NCBI GenBank assembly: GCA_904063045.1
Contig: CAJFCJ010000028.1
Location: 558,001-622,000 of the forward strand
Reading direction: 5' to 3'
Length of the DNA stretch: 64,000 nt
From: Dimorphilus gyrociliatus
Lineage: Eukaryota; Annelida; Polychaeta; Dinophilidae
Under the pieces are notes generated by a model. The model did not search any database. It was not told where the DNA came from and saw nothing but the letters and a program-made list of their open reading frames with translations. The position numbers and the translations under genes are program-made. Position 1 is the stretch's first letter. Each line of letters opens with the position of its first letter. Of this stretch, positions 41,867-52,467 are shown in pieces.

Positions 41867-41981
41867 TTCCTACCTTTTCGTTAAAAACACTATTGAAAAG
41901 GATAAAAATTAGATTCTTATCAAATGTATACATTGCATACGCTCTAACAAAATATAAGGTTATAAAATATACTTTATAAAC

Positions 41982-42006
41982 ATATATATATATATATATA
42001 TATATA
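41982..42006. repeat. (TA)n microsatellite upstream of the GPCR
   Basis: This is a TA run of about 12 units inside what is probably the 5' intron of the GPCR gene. Confidence 0.9.
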
Positions 42007-42156
42007 AATTTATATATATGCTTTATTTATACTGTATATAAATAACTGTAAATTATAAAAAATAAAACAGATTTACACCAATTTCATATTAAATACATCA
42101 CATGCTATATTTCTTCTCTTTTTCGCAGCTAAGAGAAGGGGATCAAGAACAAGATT

Positions 42157-44023
42157 ATGTCGACCTCTTTCCCATTTACGACAAGACATACTCCCTTAAA
42201 CAACACGGATGGTGACATAAAGTTTTACGAAACCGTCCAGTGGATGATTGGTCTTTTCTTCACTCCAATCACCTGCATACCGGGAGTTGTTGGAAATGCC
42301 GCCATTATCATCATCTTCACGCAAAAGAATATGAGATCATCAACTAATGTTTACCTTATGGCATTAGCCGTATCAGATTTCTTAAAAGTATTCAACGATT
42401 TTCTCTACTTCCTGGTAGTATTATTTAAAGAAATTGACGATGATCTCCACCATTTAGCCTATGTTCATATGTATCCATACGCTCATTTTATATTTGGATA
42501 TTCCACTTGCGTTTCAGCCTTGTTGACAGTCAGTGTGGCAGTTGAAAGATATATTCTTGTTTGCCATCCCACACGGTCAAAGACGTGGACATCGATAAAG
42601 AAGGCCAAAATTTTTTCAGCAAGCATCTATATTATCGTTGTCTTGCTCAACATACCGCACATGCTAAGGTAAAATAATGAAATCTAGTCTTTTTAATTAA
42701 TCTCATTACAACATCATTATAACAAAAACAAAAAAAGTATAACATAAGAGAAATTCTAAATTTATTTCCAATTAAAAAGTTAATGCTTGACCGAAAAAGC
42801 GAATAGAATTTCCCCTAAGAATCTCAACCGGAAGTGGTAGTTATTTTAGCGGGGGATGACAGTGTTAAAAGCAATCGTAAACCTTAGGGAATTAAGAAAT
42901 CATCTAAAAGAAGAAAAAGAGTATATAATTATTCCTTCCATGTTCCATACATTGGAAATTAATCTAACAATTTATTAATAATTTTCATAATAAATATTTT
43001 AAACAAAGTCAAAAGAATTGTATGAAAAGAGACATTAGTATCTAGCACTATGATAGTTTTTATTTCCCTTGCGAAACAAAACGTCTCGTATTCCATTAAA
43101 AAGAGAGAGAGAGAGAGAGGTTATAATCGTCACCTTGAAGATATAAAAATTATTAAAAATGTTCAGTTAGGGCTTAGTCTACCAAATGGAAAGAAAAAAA
43201 AGATCAATTTTCTCTTGCTTTTATATTCCGTAATATGAAATATTAAAGTAAAAATTTGCTTTCTTTCTCTCCTCTCTTCCTTTTACCTTTTATGCGAAAA
43301 TTGCATATTTTTTAGTTGAACCTTTCGCTCTTCTAATTCGATCCATGTGCACTTCATTCATATATCATTCCTTCAAGTTTACATATTATATATGACTCTA
43401 TATTTCGTTGTTTTTACCTTCTTAGATATGAAAAAAGTGTCCAATTTAAAGTACTAAATGGTCGAAATGTTAGTGAGCCATCTGTAAAAGTGACTGAATT
43501 ATGGGAGAATAAAAAATTCGTAACGGCTATCAATTGGATTCAAAACCTTATCCGATCTATAATTCCTGTCTTCATTCTTATTGTTATGAACTTTTTTATT
43601 ATAAGAGCTCTTCGGAAAACAAGAGCAAATAAGAAATTGGCGTCCAGGAACAGAATAACTACAATGCTTATCATTGTTATTATATTTTTCCTATTATTCA
43701 TATGTCCTGATGCTATTATGTCGTTCTTCACTGGCTACACAGAAGAACCAGCAAGAGTCAGAGCCGTCAGAGAGATTACAGATTATTTGTTATGTGTTAA
43801 TTCAGCTATTAACTTTTTCCTATACATTATTTTTAACAAACTATTTAGAGATGCTTTTCTCGATATGTTCTGTACAAGATGCTTAAAAAGGTGGAGGAGA
43901 ACAGAGAGTAGAAGAGACGAACGGGAAAAGGAGTACCGGAAATTGGCTGATGGGAGTCCAAGACATCGTAGTAATATTAATGGAGTTGTCGATGGTAGCC
44001 GAACGGAAACGACAACAATTTAG
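42157..44023 (+). CDS. Class A (rhodopsin-like) GPCR, FMRFamide-receptor-like
   Basis: Exons 42157-42668 and 43426-44023 join in phase 2 and encode 369 residues. TM1 has the GN pair (residues 46-47), TM2 has LMALAVSD (Asp74), TM3 ends in VAVERYILVCHP (an ERY version of DRY, residues 130-132), TM5 has a proline near 218, TM6 has ICPD (264-266) and TM7 has NSAINFFLY (296-304, a variant of NPxxY). The C-tail is very basic. The motif set suits invertebrate peptide receptors of the FMRFamide-receptor-like type; the ligand is not known. The usual TM3 and ECL2 cysteines are not visible. A sequon near residue 15 and another in ECL2 (NVS) suit a surface protein. An acceptor (TTTTCGCAG, 42120-42128) 28 bp before the ATG, with an in-frame TAA after it, indicates an upstream non-coding exon. 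The intron is 757 nt. Confidence 0.85.
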
Positions 44024-46503
44024 GACGTGGGTGTCCGGAAATTTTTTCTATAATGAAATCCATTTACTTTTTCATGGGGTTAAAAATTATAGGGCTTTAT
44101 TTTATCCAAAGAGGAAACGTCGGAAGGATCTTCCAGTATTGCTTCCGGCCTTTAAATATAATAATGGTTATTTATCAACAATTCATTACAGGTCATTAAA
44201 CAACCCGAAATAAGCCTATTATTGTTCTTGATAAATTCTTTCAACAAATATAAATTGACAAATAACCATATTAAAGTACTTAAGGGCTACTAATAATCCC
44301 TTCTCAGTAATAATTGACAATATAACTGTCAAATATTCGTGTTTCTCCCAATCCATCATATTGTCTTGTAATAATATTTTCAAAGGGAAAAAAAAAAGGA
44401 AAACTTTTTGTGTTTCATTCAAATCAATTACTTTTTTTTAACGACAGAAACAATGTTTGAATAGTTGTTTTATCCATAGAGAAAGAAAAAATAATCAATA
44501 CCATTTCAGAATCATCAATTCATACAAAAGAAAGCTAAAATTTAATAAGGTTATTCCAAATAATATGACACAATCAATTGAGAAAATATAAAAAGCATTA
44601 ATTTTTTCTTCATAATGTAAGTATTATGACATAAAACAATAAATTATGCATGATAAAAAAACGGTTGGTAAACTATGCAGTATTTAAAGATATCTATTAA
44701 AAGAATAATTTACAAATTACTTAAATTCTCATCGTAAGTCTACTATAAGTAACTTTCTTTATATTCTTGGATATTTTTCTTTTTTTTTGTTAAATAAACT
44801 AAAAAATGTTGAGCTGGTAAAATAATTAGAATGTTTACTGCAAAAAAAGGCAGTAACCATGACTGGAATTTAACGTGTGCCTTAACTATTCACTTTCTCC
44901 TTTCTCTCTCTCTCTCTCCTTTTTTTTCTGTATTCTGTATATAGTGTTTTATCCTGCCTTTTCTCAGCTTCAGGCCTATTTTATCTTTCATTTACATTCA
45001 CTGAAAATTATTAAAATATAAACAAAAAGAGAGAGAGGGAAAACGTGTAAAATCGAATATAAATAATTCATTTTGTCTTCATTTTTCTAGTAATATATAA
45101 TATAATGATTTATCATGAAGTCTATATGTAAAATACTTGTTTTATTGGTATGAGAATTATATAAATTTTCTGTTTTGTTAATTATATACAGTATATACAT
45201 ATATCTTATTCTACTACTGTTGTTTTATTTTAATAATTATGCTGTCAGTAATTTTCGGACACCCAAAAAGAAGGGAAGAATATATTTTTACTGCATATAC
45301 ATATATATATGTATATATACATATATAAAGTATGAATATCTTATTAGATATATAACTTTTTCTTATTTTGAGTTTTATGGCAGATACAATATGCATGTAA
45401 AATGTACAGAAATTGATTAAAGTATAAATGTGCAAGTACTTGTAGGAATTGCATATACATATACATATACTGTATATTGATATGCAGTATGTATTTAAAT
45501 TTTACCATTAAATATCTTTTGTATTGATAACTGTGTCTGCTTTTTAGATAAAAAAAAGAAAACAACAATAACAACAATTTATCTCGCACCAGTATTTTGT
45601 TGATGATTATAACGCACTTGATCTACATTTATTATGTTATTTAAGCAACAAAACAAATAAAATCAGTATTTATTTTCTTTTCATCTAACAAAAATATGAA
45701 ATAAATATTGCAAGAAAATTTAATAGTACAATACATTCGTTCTTTAAATATTTGTTTTTTTTCCTTTAAAAGTCATAAAACAACAACTTTAAAAATTATT
45801 AATAAGAAATTATTTGAAATGATAACTTTATTACTCTTTCAAAATAATCGAATAATAATCTTATTGCTCTCTCTAAAAAGATTACAAATCTTTTCGCTTC
45901 CCTCTTTGAAGATTTTTAGGAAGTATTAATTTTTGAAATTTAAGAGTTTAAATACTATTTAACGATATGAAAGGCAGAGAGAAAAGAAAATTAGATTAAA
46001 TTAGGAGAATTCCAAGAAAATAGTTTTTGAAAGTGACTGCAATTGTTAAAAGAGTTTTCATTTAATCAAAAGTATAACATTGAAACGAAATGCTACTGAA
46101 TTGTGATATATATTGTGGATTAACAGTTCTCTTGGATGGATTCTCTTTATTTACTTTATTCTGTACATTTTATTTCTTTTTTAAAGTTATTAATATAGAT
46201 GTTACTCTTTTTAAAATACAGCACATCTTGCTTTTTTTATTCTTTGACCTAAATGTTGTCGGTCTAAGATAGAATTCTTAATCCATAGCCGAACGATGAC
46301 AGGCTTTAGGGAGTCAATGCTAAACCTTGATAAAGATAAATAGGGGAACAAAGAATAAATTTAAGGACTAGTTTATGAAATTATTATCTTAACAGTAATC
46401 TTCCTATCGTCCCTCTCCCATCTTTCCATCACATAATACAGAATGTATTTTCCATGCCTATCTAGCCTACTTTGTCTAGCCTATATTGTCTACTTTTACT
46501 TGT
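44024..46503. other. Intergenic between GPCR and beta-mannosidase
   Basis: This is AT-rich sequence that includes the 3' UTR of the GPCR. The open frames listed by length here (for example 45175-45420 and 45708-45929) are TA-repeat or low-complexity translations. No exon is supported. TACAGTATA-type palindromes occur at about 45186 and 45467. Confidence 0.5.
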
Positions 46504-46541
46504 ATCACATGATTTGTCACGTGCCGTTCAGATCATGTGAT
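46504..46541 (+). promoter_or_regulatory. Triple E-box (CLEAR/M-box-like) element of beta-mannosidase
   Basis: Three E-boxes fall within 38 bp, 39-76 bp upstream of the start codon: ATCACATGAT (46504-46513), GTCACGTGCC (46516-46525) and ATCATGTGAT (46532-46541). The first and third are exact reverse complements of each other. GTCACGTG and TCACATGA are the known MiT/TFE (TFEB/MITF) binding forms that drive lysosomal genes, and beta-mannosidase is lysosomal. Binding here is inference. Confidence 0.5.
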
Positions 46542-46579
46542 TGTTTAGTTTGATATTTGATAGAAAAAAAAGGAGAAGA

Positions 46580-49500
46580 ATGAAATTCTTTATTATATTT
46601 TTAGTAATACTTGAAATAAATAGCGAAAAATATATTCCACTGGATGGTTTATGGTCTCTTAGATCAAATAGTAAGATAGAATAAAGAATTGTCACTTAAT
46701 TCGTCTTTAAAAGGAAAATTACATTCAACAACAATTAAATTTACAGGCAAAAACTTGACAAATATTCCTGCAACTGTTCCTGGTAATGTCTACACAGACT
46801 TAAGAGCGCATGGTATACTTAAAAAGCCACTATATTACAGAGATAATGATCAGAAATACAGATGGGTCAGTAGAGTTGACGATTGGACTTATACAAGAAA
46901 TTTTACAGGTTTTACCAAAATCAATTAGCTTAGTATAAACTAATAAGATAAAGAAGCTTAGCATTATTGTATTTTTCCATTCTTTCTATTCCAGTCTCCC
47001 AAGACGACATAAAACATGGAAAAATTGAACTAGTTTTCGAGGGATTAGATACAATTGCCCAAATCTATATAAATAAGATAATGATTTATGAAGCAACCAA
47101 TATGTTTCGACTCTACTCTTTTAACATAAAAAGCTTGCTGAAAGCGTCCTTGAACAGTATAACTGTAAAGTTTTCTTCTCCTATCAAATATTCAGCTGCA
47201 AAAGCATCTCAATATAAAAAGAGGTTTTCTTATGACGTTCCTCCAAAGTGCCCTCCAACTGTGCAAAATGGAGAATGCAATTTTAACTTTATCAGAAAAC
47301 GAGCGTCCAGTTTCAGTTGGGATTGGGGTCCAGCTTTTCCCGGAGTAGGAATTTGGAAAAGCGTCTACCTAAGACTCTACTCTTCTGCTACTTTAACTCA
47401 AATTGTCGCTTATCCTGTCAAAGACGGTAGAATTTTCAATTTATAATTATCTAACACTTAATAAAGCGACCAATAGATGGCGCCTATGTTTGGTACATTT
47501 TTTAGTAAAACTCGGTCTCGACCAATTCGATTATAAAATGTTAAATAAGTCGAATATTAAAGAGCTTTATTATCATTTATATACAGTATAGTATATAATA
47601 TATATACTGTATATATGCATAATATAGATAGTAATATAATATGTACTATACTACTGTATATACACTGCATATTTATATAAAACTTCTTTGTGATAGCCAA
47701 GTTGGGCTGGTTTGTTAAAGGCTCTCTATATTTCAACGTAGTTTTGGCTCAAAAAGGAAAATTAACCTTATCCATCGCCAATGTTATTAAAGTAAGCAAT
47801 GACGTAGTACTGTTTGCTGATGAGCATAAATACGACTTCTCAATGCATGTCATCCGAGTAAGTTAATTTTCGAATCTATTTAACTTAAGATTTTACAAAC
47901 ATTCTAAGAGGTAATAGATACCGCTCTTTAGTTTTATTTTAACTTTGTCCTTCCTTGCCTTCTCCTCTTCGACACCTAGCCAATAAAGCTGTGGTGGCCT
48001 AATGGCTATGGAAAGCAAAATCTGTACAATCTAACTATCAAGTTTACTACTTCTGACGAAAGTACTGAAAAAACAGTTGAAATCGGATTTAGAACAATAG
48101 AACTTATACGAAATCCAATTGGGAACGATAAAAAAGGAGATTATTTTTATTTTAAAATAAATAATCTACCAATATATATTAAAGGATCAAATTGGATTCC
48201 AGCTGATAGTTTTCCCAATGAAATAAGCGTTGCAAAATTAGAGTTACTATTAAAATCAGCTAAACTTACAGGAATGAATGCTTTAAGAGTTTGGGGAGGT
48301 TTGCAATCAAATAAATAATTCATTTAATTCAGAGATAATTATTTATATATTCCACTAATTTTAGGTGGAATTTACGAATCAGACAAATTTTATCAATTGA
48401 CCAATCAATACGGAATAATGATATGGCAAGATTTAATGTTTGCTTGTAGTATGTATCCAAAAGATGAAGAATTTCTTGTTAATGTGGCAAGGGAAATTGA
48501 CTATCAAGTTTTAAGGTTATCAAATCATCCATCTATAACTGTATGGTCGTTTAATAACGAAAATGAAGCTGCACTAAGAGAGAATTGGTACAACACTTCG
48601 AATAATTATCGCCAATACTATGAGGATTATATTAAATTATATATTAAGACCATCAAGGGAATTGTCGAAAAAGACTCCACTCGTCCTTCTACCCCTTCTA
48701 GGTAAGGAATTTGCATTATCACCCTGATATCATATCACACAACTCAAAGCTACTTTTTTATCTTTTATTACGAAACCAGTCCATCAAACGGTCTATTAAC
48801 TGAGAAACAAAATTGGGTTGCCAATAATCCTCAAGACCCACTTTATGGAGACGTGCATTACTATAATTATATAGGTGATAGCTGGAATTGGACAATATAT
48901 CCAATACCACGGTTTTTATCAGAATTTGGTTTGCAATCTTGGCCGTCAAGTTACACTATGAACACGGCTTTCGACAAATCGGATTGGTTCATCAATAGTT
49001 CAGTTGCTAGTAATAGACAGCATCATCCGAATGGTACTAAAGAACTAAATGCTCAAATTCAGAGTCACTTTAAAGATTTGCCAAAATCTAAAGACCCCAA
49101 AAAATATTTTGAAGATTTTATGTTTCTTACACAGGTTAGTAGGTATATATATACAATATATATTGATATTATACTGCATTTTTATTCTCTTTAATAAATA
49201 TAAATGATTTTCCTCTCTCTCCGTTTCTTCACATTTAGATTAACCAAGCTGAAGGAATACGGACAGAAGCCGAACTAATGAGACGTATGCAAAATTTTTT
49301 CAACAGTAAAGGGCAAGGCCATACTATGGGAACGCTATATTGGCAATTAAATGACATTTGGCAAGCGCCAACGTGGTCTTCAATAGGTCTTTTTTTCACT
49401 TTAAAAAACTAAACAAATAGTAAATATATTCTATTATACTATGCTTCTATCCAATAGATTATCTCGGCAAGTGGAAGATGTTACAATATTTCGCCAGGAG

Positions 49501-50140
49501 ATTCTACTCCAATCCGACTCTTTCAAGTTATATAGATAATGATGTTATTAAATTACATTTTCTACAGGATATCTTACCCAATAATGACACAAACGACAAT
49601 AATCTAAGATTTAGGTCTTTGCTAAACCTAGAGCCCGGAAACTATGTCAAAAAGAGTCTTTTAGTTTTAAAAGTAATAGTCTTCAAATGGAGTTCTTTAA
49701 ATCCTATTGCATCTCAAAAGTTTAATATCCAACGGCCAATTTATTCTTCTGCGGAAATATATCAACAAAATATTAGACAACTGTTACAAATGGCAAATGC
49801 TTCGAAAAGTGAACTCTTTCTTGTCTTTGAAGCCACTTCCGACAATATAATTCTGTATAATTGGATACCTCTCGCCTATTATAAAGACATTAATCTTCCT
49901 AAACCCAAAATACAAATTAAGGACTTAACTAAAAAAACAGCAACCAAGTTTACAATTGAATTATCTACTGATAACATTGCTGCCTACGTTTGGCTAGAAG
50001 TTTATGAATGTCAGGGTTATTTTTCGGAAAACGGTTTCTTAATGTACAGGAGAGAGTATCAAGTGGAATTTTACAGTTGGAAAGAATGCAATAATCTTAA
50101 TGATATAACAGTTAAGACTTTGAACCATTTATATAATTAA
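46580..50140 (+). CDS. MANBA: Beta-mannosidase (lysosomal, GH2)
   Basis: It removes terminal beta-linked mannose from N-glycan fragments in the lysosome. Nine exons are modelled: 46580-46670, 46687-46908, 46995-47426, 47697-47857, 47980-48298, 48365-48701, 48780-49134, 49239-49386 and 49458-50140 (915 residues; the human enzyme is 879). MKFFIIFLVILEI is a signal peptide. Family motifs follow in order: LDGLW, VPGNVYTDL, YRWVSRVDDWTY, FSWDWGPAFPGVGIWK, KGSNWIPADSF, WGGGIYE, WQDLMFAC, FNNENEA (acid/base Glu about 474), RFLSEFGLQSWPS (nucleophile Glu about 569) and YWQLNDIWQAP. All junctions keep frame. The first one requires a 16-nt intron or hides a one-base frameshift. The 270-nt intron 3 is rich in TATACTGTATA and carries a CTCF-like site. 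Three E-boxes precede the gene. It converges with KANSL2, 208 bp away. Confidence 0.93.
46671..46686 (+). other. 16-nt putative intron or frameshift in beta-mannosidase
   Basis: Exon 1 runs into an in-frame TAA 18 bp past 46670, while the conserved frame resumes at 46687 shifted by one base. Removing GTAAGATAGAATAAAG (GT...AG, 16 nt) restores a continuous protein and keeps the conserved LDGLW motif. A 40-nt alternative (46647-46686) also keeps frame but deletes that motif. A single-base insertion in the assembly would explain it equally well. Confidence 0.45.
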
Positions 50141-50348
50141 TATCAATATTTGCTTTTGGTAAAAGAAAATTTATTAAAGATTATTATTTCTTTCACCAGA
50201 GTAACTTTGAGATATTTTACATCCATATCTGTACACCTTTTTACATTTAAAAAAATACGACTTAAGAAGAGAATCCATACAGCATGCTTTTTTTCTTCTT
50301 TTGAAAAAAACAGCTTTTATACGCTATATGTAACAGTCAAAACAATTT

Positions 50349-52035
50349 TTAATCCTGCTCCACGTCCAACATAGACGAATCCAATTTCGTCTGATTATTT
50401 TCGTTAGGCAAGTTGGAACTTTGCAGTGTTGGTGGTAATATATGATCTTCGCAAAATACAAGGTCGGGACAATGGGAGATAATAGGTTTTCCGCAATCTT
50501 CTCTTAAACACTTCGAAAAAAGCTGTTAAAATCAAACAAAAACAGTTACTAAACAAGACTTTTCGATTTTGAAGATAGTCACTTACTACTTGTTCAGAAT
50601 CACTTAAAATGTGCTGCAAGCAGTGCTTGGTGGCAGGCAGGACTGGCTCTTGACAATTAGTTTGGACGCAGAGTTCAGTGTCATCGATCTTCTTTTCAAT
50701 TCCTTTGTTCTTTTGAGCTTCGTGCAGCAATGCTTCCTGATAACAATTTACTTATTAAAAAAATTCATTTCACTTGTAAAAGATAATGAAAGATAATCTA
50801 TTTAAATCCCTGCTCAAAGATCCCTCAGATTTTTCTTTCAATTAATCAATGTTTTAATAATAACTATTCTTAAAGAAAAGATATAATACAAAAGAATTTT
50901 ATTGTGATAGATTTACTAACAATTCCGGATGGCTTATGAAAATTCTTCATCGCCTTCATGCATTCGTAGTCATAACGTTGTTCGGGATCATATTTAGCAT
51001 GTCTCGTACTTCCGTAGCCTGTTTCCGCTTCAATTTTTCTTGCCAACATATACTTTCTTCTCTTCTGCTTCAATTCGTACTGAAACAGGAGCAATAAATA
51101 TACAATTACTTCGTAAATAATGTCCTATTAGAAAGATATGCATATATACATATATATATATTTTAATACAAACTTGTAAATAGCGAAATTGTTCTATATA
51201 TAATGTTTGTAGTCTCATAAGCTTCTCTTTCATTAGGGTTGCAAGTTCTTCAGGTGTATATACTCCCGCATTGCTAATAAACGAAATATTGCTCTTAATT
51301 GGCATTTTTGATATGAACTGAGTCTTTTGTTTAATATAAATGAAATTAATAAGCACTTTAGAGGCTCCGCAGGTTCATTGTCCAAGCTGTCATTGTCGCT
51401 ATCATCTTCTCCAGTCCATGTGTTAGAAACACACATACTTTCGAGATCTGATTCGTCTGACCCATTTGGTTCACCTGTTGAAAGAAAAAAAGGATAAACA
51501 AAAATAGATTTAATATTTTATATAGATTTTATATAAATTAGTTTAAGATAATATTTCATTATTCTTTTAGTTAATTATACACTTTATAATAAGAAATATT
51601 GGAAGTATTCTTACATAAAACTTTCTTGGCTAAACTTTCTTGAATTGGATCAATGCTTGTTGGATTTTTAACTGCATATTTATCCAGTTGTCCTAATAAA
51701 TTGTCAGGCGTATCTTTTACGCCGCGTTTTTTCTTCAACTTTCTTCTTTGAGCTTGTGTCTTTTTTAAATGATCGTAGCACATTCTATAAAAATATCATA
51801 TGACTTTAGATGAGTGCTATCTTTAACTAATAATTTTTACTTACAGCTCTTTACAACCACTTCGGTCACTCCGCAGAGTCGGCTTACAGCATCTTCGTGC
51901 AGTTTTGGCATCGGTATATGTACATTGCTGCAATTGACTATTTTTGTCTTCTAATAAATGGCTTGTACAATAGTCGTATCCATCGTGTTTATTTCGGAGA
52001 CACACTCGGTGTGGATAGGCACAATATATATCCAT
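50349..52035 (-). CDS. KANSL2: KAT8 regulatory NSL complex subunit 2
   Basis: KANSL2 is a nuclear scaffold subunit of the NSL histone acetyltransferase complex around KAT8/MOF. Seven exons are modelled: 52035-51845, 51784-51615, 51474-51357, 51273-51174, 51079-50921, 50736-50587 and 50522-50349, giving 353 residues. The human protein is 492, so this one is short, mainly in the N-terminus and C-tail. The N-terminal Cys/His unit (CAYPHRVC, CTSHLLEDKN, then MCYDHLKKTQ) and a second near the C-terminus (CLQHILSDSEQV, CLREDCGKP, FCEDHILPP) are the paired C3HC3H-type zinc motifs of the family. Between them lies the signature GVYTPEELATLMKEKLMRLQ followed by YIEQFRYLQ and a basic helix KQKRRKYMLARKIEAE. 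All exon phases agree. The start ATG lies about 430 bp from the cyclin T start on the other strand. Confidence 0.9.
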
Positions 52036-52467
52036 TAACGGTTAATCTGAAAATTTTGGCGGGTGTGTAAGTAACGCCATCTACTAGTCTTTGAAAATTA
52101 GAAGATAATATGAATTTTCCTATTCACGCAATTTTTAAATCCTTGCTAGCTAAATAAATTATTATGTATTTACCTGGAATGTTACATAAAATATCACACG
52201 ATTACCGTTCCTTTTATCGAGAAAACGGTGATGCGTATGAGATTTTGATGGCCGATCCAAAAGGAAGCTTCGTAATCTTAATTGCGGGACTACAATTCAA
52301 TAATACTTAATATAAAATCGCGACAAAAAATACCTTTCTAAAATTTATTATAAATTTATTTCAGCGAGTAGATATAAATGTTTTTTCTTTATTTTCTCGT
52401 ATTTTAATTTTTTTTAAAACATTTGAAAGAAGAATTTTTTAGCCAATGAGCGTCGAGAAATTATTCA
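52036..52467. promoter_or_regulatory. Bidirectional promoter region KANSL2 / cyclin T
   Basis: Both start codons face away from this segment of about 430 bp, so it must serve both genes. Near the KANSL2 side lie TTTTGGCGGG (52054-52063, E2F-like) and, on the minus strand, AGATGGCG (52075-52082, CTCF-like). The second ATG of cyclin T sits in ATGGCGGC (52483-52490), the core of a YY1-type site. No TATA box is obvious. Motif roles are inferred. Confidence 0.55.

Noticed and set aside
46647-46686. A 40-nt intron in place of the 16-nt one in beta-mannosidase
   Set aside because: It keeps frame but deletes the conserved LDGLW region, so it is the weaker choice. It is not excluded.
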